Shown: one piece after another, positions 16,504 through 27,994 of the stretch
How positions within the stretch are numbered: the stretch's first letter is position 1
Layout of the letters: each line of letters begins with the position of its first letter
Source: Arthrobacter sunyaminii
GTDB taxonomy: Bacteria > Actinomycetota > Actinomycetes > Actinomycetales > Micrococcaceae
NCBI RefSeq assembly: GCF_018866305.1
Contig: NZ_CP076456.1
Location: 1,240,001-1,304,000, forward strand
DNA: 64,000 bases
Direction of reading: 5' to 3'
The notes under the pieces: generated by a model
Seen by the model: only the letters and a program-made list of their open reading frames with translations
What the model was told of the DNA's origin: nothing
Databases searched by the model: none
Position numbers and translations under genes: made by a program

Positions 16504-18846
16504 CTAGGCCGGAGCCCGGGTCTTGAAGTCTTCGGCCTGTTCGTGTGCCGGGTCGAGGTTGGGCTCAACGCGCACGAGGACGGTCTTGGACACGGGGGTG
16601 TTGCTGCCTTCGGCCACATGGTCCATCGGGACCAGGACGTTGGCCTCGGGGTAGTAGGCGGCAACGCAGCCCTTCGGTGTGGGATACGAGACCACGCGGA
16701 ACTTGCGCAGGACCCGCTCTGCGCCGTCGTGGTGTATTCCGTGGATATCGACGTACTGCCCGTCGGCCAGGCCCAGCTCCGTGATGTCCTGAGCATTCAT
16801 GAACAGCACATGCCGGCCCCCGCGGATACCCCGGTAGCGGTCATTGTGCCCGTAGATGGTGGTGTTCCACTGATCGTGGGAGCGCAGTGACTGCAGGATC
16901 AGGGTGCCCTCGGGGCGTTCAACGGCTTCCAGGTCATTGACCGTCAGGACCGCCTTGCCGGTGGGCGTGGGGAAGGTCCGTGAATCACGCGGTCCGTTGG
17001 GCAGGACAAAGCCGCCCTCGTGGCGGATCCTCTCGTTGTAGTTGTCGCAGCCGTCGACGACGCGGCCGATGTGGTCGCGGATCAGGTCATAGTTCTTCTC
17101 GTAGCCCTCCCAGTCGGCGTCGATCCGATCACCGACCACCAGCGCTCCGAGGCGGGAAACAATGGCGGGTTCGGACAATAGATTCTGCGACACCGGGGTC
17201 AGGTTTCCGCGCGATGCGTGCACCACACAGACAGTGTCCTCCACGGATACGAACTGCGGACCGCTTTCCTGGATGTCCTGTTCCGTGCGTCCCTTGGTGG
17301 GCAGGATCAGCGCTTCCTCGCCGGTGATCAGGTGGGAGCGGTTCAGCTTGATGGAAATCTGCACCGTCATCTCGGTCTTCTGCATGGCAGCCTCGGCAAA
17401 CTGTGTGTCGGAGATTGCCGAGATAAGGTTTCCGCCCAGGGCCACGAAGACCTTGATGTGGCCCTCCTGCATCTTGTAGAAGGTTTCCACGGCGTCGACG
17501 CCGTGGTCGCGCGGGGGATCGAAGTTGAACTCCTTGCCCAGAGCATCCAGGAAGGCCGGCGGCATCTGCTCCCAGATGCCCATGGTGCGGTCGCCCTGGA
17601 CATTGCTGTGCCCTCGGATGGGTGCAGCTCCGGCTCCGGGCTTGCCGATATTTCCGCGCAGCAGCAGGAGGTTGATGATTTCCTTGATCGTGGGCACGGC
17701 CTTCTTTTGCTGGGTGATGCCCATGGCCCAGGTGATGATGACCTTCTCCGCCCGCAGATACCGGTCGGCGAGTTCGTTGATTTCTTCGATGGGCAGGCCG
17801 GTTGCCTCTACTACGGTCTGGTCATCCAGGTGCACCAAGTGCTCTTTCAGGTCGGCCAGGCCTTCGCAGTGCTTTTCCAGGAAGTCATGGTCCAGGACAG
17901 TGCCCGGGTTCTTCTCCTCGGCTTCGAGGACCCGCTTGGAGATGGCCTGCAGCAGCGCCATGTCCCCGCCCAGACGGATCTGGAGGAACTGATCGGCCAG
18001 TTCCGTTCCCTTGCCGGCAATGCCGCGGACTTTCTGCGGGTTCTTATACCGGCGCATACCGGCCTCGGGGAGGGGGTTCACGGCAACGATGCTGCCGCCG
18101 TTGCGCTTGCATTCCTCCAGGGCGGTCAGCATGCGCGGATGGTTGGTTCCCGGGTTCTGGCCCATCAGGATGATCAGGTCCGCCTTGCCAAAATCATCGT
18201 AGGTGACCGTGGCCTTGCCGATGCCGATGGTCTGACCCATGGCCCAGCCGGAGGACTCGTGGCACATGTTGGAGCAGTCGGGCAGGTTGTTGGTGCCAAA
18301 GCCGCGCACCAGCAGCTGATACAGGAAGGCGGCCTCGTTGGAGGTGCGGCCGCTGGTGTAGAAAGCGGCCTCGTGCGGTGAATCCAGCCCGTTGAGCTTG
18401 TCTGCCACGATGCGGAAGGCCTCATCCCAGCTGATCACGCGGTAGTGGTCTTCGCCGGCAGGTTTGTAGACCGGCTCCGTCAGCCGGCCCTGCATGCCCA
18501 GCCAGTATTCCGTACGGCCGCGAAGCTCAGTAATGCTGTGCTCAGCCCAGAATTCGGAGGGAATGATGACGGGGGAGGCCTCCCATGTGACGGCCTTGAC
18601 GCCCTCTTCGCAGTATTCGAACTTGCTGCGGTGCGACGGGTCCGGCCAGGCGCAGCTGGGGCAGTCGAAGCCGTCCTTCTGGTTCATCTTGAACGTGGCT
18701 TCCAACGCCCGCTTGGCGCCCATGTGCTGCACGGCAGGTTTCAGCGAGTGATAGACGGCAGGAATTCCTGCTGCCCATTCTTTCGGAGACGTAACTTGTA
18801 TGTCCTTCTCATCCACGTTTTCAACGCGGGGTTCCTTCCGGGCCAT
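16504..18846 (-). CDS. FdhF/YdeP-family molybdopterin oxidoreductase
   Basis: A large (780-residue) bis-molybdopterin-guanine-dinucleotide enzyme of the formate-dehydrogenase-alpha-like YdeP branch. Features: FDCPSCAWPDPS near residue 60, the cofactor-proximal NMCHESSGWAMGQTIGIGKATV near 195 (NMCHESSG shown), MGQNPGTNHPRM near 230, and the C-terminal molydopterin-binding domain with LRSHDQWNTTIYGHNDRYRG near 660. The N-terminal [4Fe-4S] Cys cluster of true formate dehydrogenases is not evident, as usual for YdeP proteins, whose substrate is unsettled (acid resistance in E. coli). ATG 18846 is preferred over 18855 because GAAGGG is then properly spaced. No FdhD or small subunit adjoins it. Confidence 0.9.
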   Translation of the reverse strand: MARKEPRVENVDEKDIQVTSPKEWAAGIPAVYHSLKPAVQHMGAKRALEATFKMNQKDGFDCPSCAWPDPSHRSKFEYCEEGVKAVTWEASPVIIPSEFWAEHSITELRGRTEYWLGMQGRLTEPVYKPAGEDHYRVISWDEAFRIVADKLNGLDSPHEAAFYTSGRTSNEAAFLYQLLVRGFGTNNLPDCSNMCHESSGWAMGQTIGIGKATVTYDDFGKADLIILMGQNPGTNHPRMLTALEECKRNGGSIVAVNPLPEAGMRRYKNPQKVRGIAGKGTELADQFLQIRLGGDMALLQAISKRVLEAEEKNPGTVLDHDFLEKHCEGLADLKEHLVHLDDQTVVEATGLPIEEINELADRYLRAEKVIITWAMGITQQKKAVPTIKEIINLLLLRGNIGKPGAGAAPIRGHSNVQGDRTMGIWEQMPPAFLDALGKEFNFDPPRDHGVDAVETFYKMQEGHIKVFVALGGNLISAISDTQFAEAAMQKTEMTVQISIKLNRSHLITGEEALILPTKGRTEQDIQESGPQFVSVEDTVCVVHASRGNLTPVSQNLLSEPAIVSRLGALVVGDRIDADWEGYEKNYDLIRDHIGRVVDGCDNYNERIRHEGGFVLPNGPRDSRTFPTPTGKAVLTVNDLEAVERPEGTLILQSLRSHDQWNTTIYGHNDRYRGIRGGRHVLFMNAQDITELGLADGQYVDIHGIHHDGAERVLRKFRVVSYPTPKGCVAAYYPEANVLVPMDHVAEGSNTPVSKTVLVRVEPNLDPAHEQAEDFKTRAPA

Positions 18847-19203
18847 TCCGTACATCCCTTCGCCGTCCTGCCCTATGCAGTTTCGAACCCGGTCCTTCCC
18901 GGCCGAAACGCCTCATCCGTACAAATAGGCCTAGCAGGTGCGGTATCGCATAGCAAGGTTTCCGCCGACGCGCCGCCGAGATCTTCTTTTCCGGACCGGC
19001 TCCAAAAGGCGGACATCCCGGGCTCCTGCCGACACTGCGCGGTTATCCACAGGTGCGGATCAGTGCATGGCTTTTTGGGATGCCTCAACGTTGGATGGTG
19101 CCACAGGCAGGCGGACGGGCAGCCCCGAAAAGGGTGCGGCGGATCCGGTGCCGGAGGAAACCGGAACGGACGAGGGCGCGGTACGCGCCGAAAGCAGGCA
19201 GTG
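18847..19203. other. 357-bp divergent intergenic region upstream of the esx pair
   Basis: Lies between the oxidoreductase gene (minus) and the first ESAT-6-like gene (plus). A large in-frame extension of the downstream ORF exists here but shows no protein-like features. A small palindrome TGCGGTATCGCA (18939-18950) is the only structured element noticed. No other gene is supported. Confidence 0.5.
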
Positions 19204-19539
19204 ATGAAATTCGATATGGGTTCACAAACGCTGGGAACGCTGACACAGCAAACGGGGTCTTCACACGAGGATCTGGGACAGCTGGTGCGCTCGCTGGTGC
19301 AGGCAGTGGCTCCGCTGGAGGGCAAATTCAACGGTTCGGGCCGGGTGAAGTTCGACGAATTCAAGGCACGCACGGATGAAGTGGCCAATGAATTGAACGG
19401 GTCCCTCGCCGCCATCCTGCTCGGACAGTCGGAAATGGACCGGTCCTTCCAGATGGGAGACCAGGAATCTGCGGACAATGCCCAGCAGCAGCAGGGAGCG
19501 GCAAGCTTTGATGCTGCCCGCTTCGGGTCCTCCCGCTGA
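19204..19539 (+). CDS. WXG100/ESAT-6-like secreted protein without the WxG motif
   Basis: 111 residues, predicted helical hairpin. Helix 1 (about residues 18-42, EDLGQLVRSLVQAVAPLEGKF) leads to a turn FNGSG where family members have W-x-G. Helix 2 follows (about 50-85, FDEFKARTDEVANELNGSLAAILLGQ), then a Gln-rich disordered tail. ATG 19204 is chosen; a long upstream extension is not credible. A second ESAT-6-like gene follows 50 bp downstream, the usual paired arrangement for heterodimeric ESX substrates. It is likely exported by the EccC/EccD machinery encoded at 9-16 kb. Confidence 0.83.
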   Translation: MKFDMGSQTLGTLTQQTGSSHEDLGQLVRSLVQAVAPLEGKFNGSGRVKFDEFKARTDEVANELNGSLAAILLGQSEMDRSFQMGDQESADNAQQQQGAASFDAARFGSSR

Positions 19540-19589
19540 CGTCACCCTAATTTCCAGCAGGTAACTGATAGTTTTCGAAAGGATTTGCC

Positions 19590-19895
19590 ATGTCCCAGGA
19601 TCGTTTGAGTTATGACACCGATACCTCCGCTGCCGTGCAGGGGGATATCCAGTCCATTGTTGCCCGGCTTGAATCGCTGATCGGCGAGCGGGAAAAAGCG
19701 GTCAACTCGGCCATGTCCGACTTCTCCGCCGACGGTGTTTCGGAGGAGTACCAGGCCGTGGAGAACCGCTTCCGCAATGCCGCCAATGAAACCCGCACCA
19801 TTATCGGGCTGGTGAAGCAGACCCTGAACCTGAATGATCAGACAGCGTCCAGCGCCGGTGCCCGGGCCAAGGGAGCCGTGCAGAACATCGGCTGA
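19590..19895 (+). CDS. ESAT-6-like (pore-forming ESAT-6 family) protein
   Basis: 101 residues with a GAAAGGA ribosome site 9 bp ahead. Two amphipathic helices (about residues 15-45, and 52-80 with EYQAVENRFRNAANETRTII) are joined by SDFSADGVS. There is no W-x-G tripeptide. Size, helical-hairpin layout and pairing with the preceding gene identify it as the partner WXG100-superfamily substrate. It has no signal peptide, consistent with type VII export. ligA follows 91 bp downstream. Confidence 0.83.
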   Translation: MSQDRLSYDTDTSAAVQGDIQSIVARLESLIGEREKAVNSAMSDFSADGVSEEYQAVENRFRNAANETRTIIGLVKQTLNLNDQTASSAGARAKGAVQNIG

Positions 19896-19986
19896 CGGGT
19901 GGCCGCGGGACGGGGGACGCGCGGCGGGGCAGCGGCCGGGAAGGCAGGACTGCCCCGGCGGCGTGGAATGGGGCAAGATTGATTAG

Positions 19987-23033
<3,047 letters not shown>

Positions 23034-23084
23034 ACCGGGGCTCAGCGGTACCCGTTGGAACCGGCCTCCGGCCGGGCAGCTGCC

Positions 23085-23855
23085 TCAGGAAGGCGTGCGC
23101 GCCGCCACGATGATTTCCCGGCCGGAGGCGGGATGCAGCGGCCCGCCGTTCCAATCGCCGTACCAGTCCACCGCGCTGAATCCGGCCTTCTCCAACAGCC
23201 CGGCCAGCACATCCGCGGGAGTGAATTTGAGGGTGCTGCGGCTGGCAAAGTGCGCGCCGTCGGCCAGGAAACGGGTGCGGTCCTCGAAGGTGACCACAAC
23301 GCCGTCGGGCTCCTCCACCGCGGCAATCAGCTCCCATTCAACTTCCAGCGTCCCGGCCGAGGATTCCTGCAGCTCCGGCCCCGCACTGCTGCTGTCCCAC
23401 TCCAGCCAGGCCCTGGCTGCCGGGTTCCGGGACTCAAAGAAGAAGGTTCCGCCGGGCGTCAACCGGGAGCGCACCGCCTCCAGCGTTGACAGGATCTCAC
23501 CTTCGGTGAGCAGGCATTGAAACGCATGGCCGGTCATGACCGCGGCGTCGAAGGGGCCAGCGGGCAGATCGGCCGCTGTCCCCTCCAGCCAGGTGACCAG
23601 CTCGGCGCCGTCGCGCGAACGGGCCGCAGCCAGCATTCCCGGAGCCGGATCAATACCTGTGACGGTATGACCGGCGCGCGCCAGCTCCACGGCAAAGCTG
23701 CCCGTGCCGCAGCCGCCGTCGGCAATCCTCAGCGGACCTAACTGTTCGCTGAGCGTGCCCAGCATCCCTGCGTAAAAATCGACGTCCCATCGGCCGGCGT
23801 TGTCCTCGTCGTAGAGGGCCACCAGACGCGGCTCGTCGTAGTGCGCGTCAACCAC
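23085..23855 (-). CDS. Class I SAM-dependent methyltransferase
   Basis: About 256 residues. SAM-binding motif I is IADGGCGTGSFAVELA near residue 45, with motif II-like GIDPAPGMLAAAR following; the later half matches small-molecule methyltransferases of the UbiE/COQ5 type (PGGTFFFESRNP). The start is set at GTG 23855, which has GGAG seven to eight bases upstream and gives MVDAHYDEPRLVALYD, the usual N-terminus of this family. An upstream ATG at 23900 would add 15 residues of no clear character. Substrate unknown. It lies next to an ArsR regulator on the same strand, separated by 77 bp. Confidence 0.85.
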   Translation of the reverse strand: MVDAHYDEPRLVALYDEDNAGRWDVDFYAGMLGTLSEQLGPLRIADGGCGTGSFAVELARAGHTVTGIDPAPGMLAAARSRDGAELVTWLEGTAADLPAGPFDAAVMTGHAFQCLLTEGEILSTLEAVRSRLTPGGTFFFESRNPAARAWLEWDSSSAGPELQESSAGTLEVEWELIAAVEEPDGVVVTFEDRTRFLADGAHFASRSTLKFTPADVLAGLLEKAGFSAVDWYGDWNGGPLHPASGREIIVAARTPS

Positions 23856-23932
23856 TGCAAATCTCCGGTTCTTCGGTGTGCAAAGAAATGCTGTCTGCAC
23901 CGCAGTTTCCTGCAGTATCAGCTGCCGTGCGA

Positions 23933-24265
23933 TCAGTGCGCATGCGGGGCGCCGATGGTGTGGAGCAGGGTATGCAGCGATTCGTCCACCAGCCGGTAGC
24001 GGTGCTCACGGCCTACTTTGTCCACTACCGCCCACCCCCGGTCCCGCAGCGGGCGCAGTGATTGGCTGACCACGGTCTGTGACACCCCGGCGGCGGCGGC
24101 CAGCCGGGTCACCGAGATATCCGGACTGAAGTGCAGGCACAGCAGCAGCTTAAGCCGGGTCGGATCGGAAATCAGGTCAAAACGGGCGGCCCATCCCGGC
24201 ACATCCACGGTGCCGGGCACGTCAGCTACAGCGTCGATGACGGCACCGGGCGGAAGGGGTCTCAT
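23933..24265 (-). CDS. ArsR/SmtB-family transcriptional regulator, probably metal-sensing
   Basis: About 110 residues. Winged helix: FDLISDPTRLKLLLCLHFS (helix 1-2), ISVTRLAAAAGVSQTVVSQSLRPLRDRG (recognition helix), then the wing DKVGREHRYRLVD. The last helix, DESLHTLLHTIGAPHAH, is rich in His with an Asp, like the alpha-5 metal site of NmtR/SmtB/CzrA sensors for Ni, Co or Zn. It diverges from a nickel/peptide-type ABC importer and probably controls it. Start uncertain: ATG 24265 (MRPLPPG) is chosen; further in-frame ATGs up to 24328 would add repetitive RGFRGMRGV-type residues. Confidence 0.85.
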   Translation of the reverse strand: MRPLPPGAVIDAVADVPGTVDVPGWAARFDLISDPTRLKLLLCLHFSPDISVTRLAAAAGVSQTVVSQSLRPLRDRGWAVVDKVGREHRYRLVDESLHTLLHTIGAPHAH

Positions 24266-24462
24266 ACCTCGAAATCCTCGCACACCTCGCATACCTCTGA
24301 ATCCTTGCAGAGCGCCGCCACGCCGCACAACGGGGTCAGCGCCCCGGGGGAAGGTAACGCAAAGACAAGTTTCAGAGTGTTTTTGGGCGGAGAGGATGGT
24401 GGCGGGGTAGGTATTGATTCATCGTTATGTGCACAGGCATGCATACGTCGTCAGGAGCCCAC

Positions 24463-26076
24463 ATGTCAGAAATCCGGTGTCGGGACCTGCCCCGGGTAGC
24501 AGCAGCAGCCCTGCTGCTGCTAGTAGTGGCCGGCTGCGTAGCGGCCCCGGAGGAGTCCCCGGACAGTGCAGCCCTGGTGCTTGCGGATGCAAATGAACTT
24601 GGCCGGTTCAATCCCGTGGGAGGCCATGGAGACAGCGGACAGTCGCAAATCTATGACGGGCTCCTGCGGCTCGCGCCCACGGACGGTTCCTCATCCCTGC
24701 CGGACCTCGTCCCCTGGCTGGCAACAGAGATGCCGCAGAGCAACGCCGAAGGCACCCAATGGACTGTCCGTCTCCGCGACGGCGTGGAGTTCACCGACGG
24801 CACCGCGCTGGACGCCGAGGATGTTGCTGCCACGTATAAGGCCGTCATCGACCCGGCCTCGGCCTCCGAACTGGCCCCTTCCTATGACATGCTTCAGGAC
24901 GTCACCACCGGACCGGACGGAACCGTCACCTTCACCCTGAAATATCCTTACTCGGGATTCGCCAGCCGATTGCTGCTGGGCATTGCGCCGTCGGAGCGGT
25001 TGATGCCGGGGCTGGCCGCCGAATCATCCCTGAACACCGACCCGGTGGGGACGGGCCCCTATACGCTCACGTCGCTGCGCCCCGATGAGCTGGTCCTGAG
25101 CGCCAATGAGGACTACTGGAACGGTGCTCCGGAAGTGAAAACGGTGACGATCATCCGCGTGCCTGATGACAACTCGCGGGCCCAGCGGCTTCAGTCGGGA
25201 GAGATTGACGGAACCGTCCTGCCGCCGCGGCTGGCCGCAGCTTACGAGGATAAGACCGGGTATTCCCATGAAGCCGTGGGCACAGCTGATTGGCGGGGAC
25301 TGTCCCTGCCCTCCGGCAACGCCTTCGCCAGCGACCCCCAAGCGGTTTTGGCCATGAACCTGGCGGTTGACCGCGCGGGCATGGTGGACCACGTACTGGA
25401 CGGCCGCGGCGTTCCCGCCCACACCCCGGTGGCAGCCGTCTACGGGAACGCCTTCGATCCGGAGGCCGTCTTTCCGTTTGACCCCGAGGGCGCAAAAGCG
25501 CTCCTCGACGATGCCGGCTGGGTCGCGGGTGAGGACGGAGTGCGGACCAGGGACGGTGCACGGGCGGCCTTTGAACTGGCGTACAACGCCAGTGACACCC
25601 TCCGGCGGGACCTGTCGCTGGCGTTTGCCTCGGACATGTCCAAGCTCGGCGTGGACGTCACGCTTCTCGGCACGGACTGGAACGTCATCGAGGAACGGCG
25701 CAACGACGTCGGAATCCTCCTGGGCGGCGGCGACAAGCCCTATGATCTGGACTCGCAACTGTTCGAGACCCTGCATACGGCAGTCCCGGGAACAGGTTCA
25801 CCCTTTGCCAATCCGGGTAACACCGGCAGCGCTGAAATGGATGCCCACCTGGAGGCAGCCCGGAAAAGTGCGGATCCCGCAGAGCGGACAGCCCACTACC
25901 GGGCCGTCCAGGACCTGTACATCCAGCAACCCGGCTACGTCATGCTGGCCTTCGTCAACCACAACTACATACAGCGGGATATGGGCTGGGAAAACGTCCA
26001 GACCGTCCTGGAACCGCATGCCCACGACGTCGGGTGGGGCTTCTGGTGGAGCCTGCGCGACTGGACGCGGGAGTAG
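24463..26076 (+). CDS. ABC transporter substrate-binding lipoprotein (peptide/nickel type)
   Basis: A 537-residue extracytoplasmic solute-binding protein of the DppA/NikA/OppA family (SBP_bac_5). Lipoprotein signal: hydrophobic core then LVVAGC with the lipidated Cys near residue 25. Family patterns include ANELGRFNPVGGHGDSGQSQIYDGL (cited as LGRFNPVGG), WTVRLRDGVEFTDGTALDAEDV and GTGPYTL. ATG 24463 has TCAGGAG five bases upstream; an earlier ATG at 24427 is less likely. First gene of a five-gene import operon and divergent from the ArsR gene. Cargo could be Ni/Co chelates, a metallophore or peptides; the His-rich ArsR neighbour favours metal. Confidence 0.92.
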   Translation: MSEIRCRDLPRVAAAALLLLVVAGCVAAPEESPDSAALVLADANELGRFNPVGGHGDSGQSQIYDGLLRLAPTDGSSSLPDLVPWLATEMPQSNAEGTQWTVRLRDGVEFTDGTALDAEDVAATYKAVIDPASASELAPSYDMLQDVTTGPDGTVTFTLKYPYSGFASRLLLGIAPSERLMPGLAAESSLNTDPVGTGPYTLTSLRPDELVLSANEDYWNGAPEVKTVTIIRVPDDNSRAQRLQSGEIDGTVLPPRLAAAYEDKTGYSHEAVGTADWRGLSLPSGNAFASDPQAVLAMNLAVDRAGMVDHVLDGRGVPAHTPVAAVYGNAFDPEAVFPFDPEGAKALLDDAGWVAGEDGVRTRDGARAAFELAYNASDTLRRDLSLAFASDMSKLGVDVTLLGTDWNVIEERRNDVGILLGGGDKPYDLDSQLFETLHTAVPGTGSPFANPGNTGSAEMDAHLEAARKSADPAERTAHYRAVQDLYIQQPGYVMLAFVNHNYIQRDMGWENVQTVLEPHAHDVGWGFWWSLRDWTRE

Positions 26077-26079
26077 CCG

Positions 26080-27105
26080 GTGCCCGCGGAAGCACCGTTG
26101 CTGCCCGGCCGGCGGGAGCGCCGCAGGCACCGGCGCGCGGATCTGCGAATCATCATCTTCCGCCGCTGCGTCCTCGCGGTGCCCGTGGTCCTGGGTGTGA
26201 GCCTGCTGGTTTTCCTGCTGGCCGGTATCTCGCCCTTCGATCCGCTGGCTGCCTACTTGGGGGACCGGTATGTGCAGGCGTCGGTTGAACAGCGGCGGCA
26301 GCTCACTGAGGCCCTCAACCTGGAGACCTCCTGGTTCTGGGCGTGGTGGCAGTGGATCGGTTCGGCGCTGACCGGCGACTTGGGCTATTCGCGGGTGTTC
26401 CGGCAGCCGGTGACGGCGGTGCTGTCCGAGCGCCTGCCCTGGACTCTGCTGGTCGCCGGAACCGGATTGCTCCTTGCCGTGGTCTCTTCACTCCTGACAG
26501 CAGTGCGGTGCGCACACCGTCCGGGCGGACTGCTGGACCGGGCCGTGGGTGCCGCGGCGACCGTCCTCCAGGGACTGCCCCCGTTTGTCATATCGCTGGG
26601 ACTGCTGGGAGTCTTCGCCGTTGCCACCGGGTGGTTCCCCGGCGGAGGACTGACGGATCCCGGCGCCGAGCTCAGCACCGGTCAGGTGGCACGGCACATG
26701 GTGCTGCCCGTCCTGGCCACAGCACTGTCGCAGCTGCCGTGGCTGGTGCTTTCCCTGCGTGCCTCCACGGCAGGGATCCTGGGGTCCGACGCCGTGCGCG
26801 GGGCCCGGCTCCGCGGGCTGCCCGAGAGGACCGTGGTCCGCAAACATGTGCTGCCCGCAGCGCTGGCGCCGTTCATCGCCGTGCTCGGATCCAGGCTTCC
26901 GGAAGTGATCGTTGGCGCCGTGCTGATCGAGACGGTGTTTTCCTGGCCGGGACTGGCTGCCGCCGTGGTGTCCTCAGCGCAGGCACTGGACTTTGCCCTG
27001 CTGGCCGCGCTCACAGTGCTGACCACCGTCGCCGTTCTGGCAGCATCCCTGCTTGCGGACCTCCTGTACGTGCTGCTCGATCCGAGGGTGACCGCCGATG
27101 TCTAG
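26080..27105 (+). CDS. ABC transporter permease (DppB/NikB-like)
   Basis: A 341-residue inner-membrane permease with about six helices, GTG start 3 bp after the lipoprotein stop. It has the family N-terminal helix (RCVLAVPVVLGVSLLVFLLAG), the coupling loop DAVRGARLRGLPERTVVRKHVLPAALAP (EAA-type, cited as ARLRGLPERTVVRKHVLPAAL), and the typical VIVGAVLIETVFSWPGL segment. It overlaps the next permease gene by 8 bases. Confidence 0.93.
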   Translation: MPAEAPLLPGRRERRRHRRADLRIIIFRRCVLAVPVVLGVSLLVFLLAGISPFDPLAAYLGDRYVQASVEQRRQLTEALNLETSWFWAWWQWIGSALTGDLGYSRVFRQPVTAVLSERLPWTLLVAGTGLLLAVVSSLLTAVRCAHRPGGLLDRAVGAAATVLQGLPPFVISLGLLGVFAVATGWFPGGGLTDPGAELSTGQVARHMVLPVLATALSQLPWLVLSLRASTAGILGSDAVRGARLRGLPERTVVRKHVLPAALAPFIAVLGSRLPEVIVGAVLIETVFSWPGLAAAVVSSAQALDFALLAALTVLTTVAVLAASLLADLLYVLLDPRVTADV

Positions 27106-27994
27106 TCCCAGAATTTCCAGTCCCGCGACTTCCAGTCCCGGAGGTGCACCCGTTCTGCGCGAGGTGGTTCCCCCGGAGCGCCGCCGCGCCGGAAAGCGGG
27201 CAGGTGCCTTCCTGGGTGCGGCCGTGCTGGCCGGAATCGTTGCCTATGCCGTGCTGGTTCCGATGCTGGCGGGCACCGACCAGAAGCTGACCGATTTCGG
27301 CTCAGCCCGCCTGCCGCCGTCGTCCGCCCATCTGTTCGGAACAGACCATGCCGGCCGCGACCTGTTTGTCCGTCTGGCTTCCGGGCTGCGGGTCTCGCTG
27401 CTGATTGCCGTGCTCTGTGCGGTGCTGGCGATGGTCCTGGGAATGCTGGTGGGTGCGGTGTCGGCGGCGCTGGGCGGCCGCGCGGACCGGATCATCATGC
27501 GGTGCATCGATGCCGTCAATGCTGTTCCGCATCTGCTGCTGGGAGTGGTGATCGTGGCCATGTTCAGGGGATCGGTGACGGCCATCATTGCCTCGATCGC
27601 TCTGACGCACTGGACACAGGTTGCAAGGATCGTCCGCGCAGAAGTTTTGTCCCTGCGCGGCCTTGAGTATGTGGAAGCGTCCTATCTCCTTGGCGGGACG
27701 CGGGCCCAGGTGCTTTGGCGGCATTTCCTCCCCGCGGCTCTGGGACAGGGAACGGTGGCTACCGTGATGCTCCTGCCGCATGCCATCTGGCACGAATCCA
27801 CCCTTTCCTTCCTGGGCCTTGGCCTGTCCCCGGACCGGGCCTCCCTGGGCACACTGCTGCAGGAGGCGCAGGCGGAAGTGATGCTCGGCGGATGGTGGGC
27901 GCTGGCGTTCCCCGCGCTGCTTCTCGTCTGCACCACCCTGGCAATCGCTGCCTGCGGGGCCGGGCTCGTATCCAAAACAGGAGGCCGGTCATGA
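27098..27994 (+). CDS. ABC transporter permease (DppC/NikC-like)
   Basis: A 298-residue second permease of the importer. A Ser/Pro-rich start precedes a first helix (AAVLAGIVAYAVLVPMLAG), the family signature HLFGTDHAGRDLFVRLASG, RVSLLIAVLCAVLAMVLGMLVG, the coupling loop VEASYLLGGTRAQVLWRHFLP and the C-terminal HESTLSFLGLGLSPDRASLG. About six helices. The ATG of the following ATPase overlaps its stop. Confidence 0.93.
   Translation: MSSPRISSPATSSPGGAPVLREVVPPERRRAGKRAGAFLGAAVLAGIVAYAVLVPMLAGTDQKLTDFGSARLPPSSAHLFGTDHAGRDLFVRLASGLRVSLLIAVLCAVLAMVLGMLVGAVSAALGGRADRIIMRCIDAVNAVPHLLLGVVIVAMFRGSVTAIIASIALTHWTQVARIVRAEVLSLRGLEYVEASYLLGGTRAQVLWRHFLPAALGQGTVATVMLLPHAIWHESTLSFLGLGLSPDRASLGTLLQEAQAEVMLGGWWALAFPALLLVCTTLAIAACGAGLVSKTGGRS

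Noticed and set aside
18939..18950. TGCGGTATCGCA palindrome as an operator
   Set aside because: Only 4-bp arms, no second copy at a related promoter. The similar GTGCGGTATCG near 1475 is probably chance.
18445..19203. Upstream extension of the first ESAT-6-like gene
   Set aside because: It overlaps the divergent oxidoreductase gene and shows no protein-like pattern. The family fold starts at ATG 19204.
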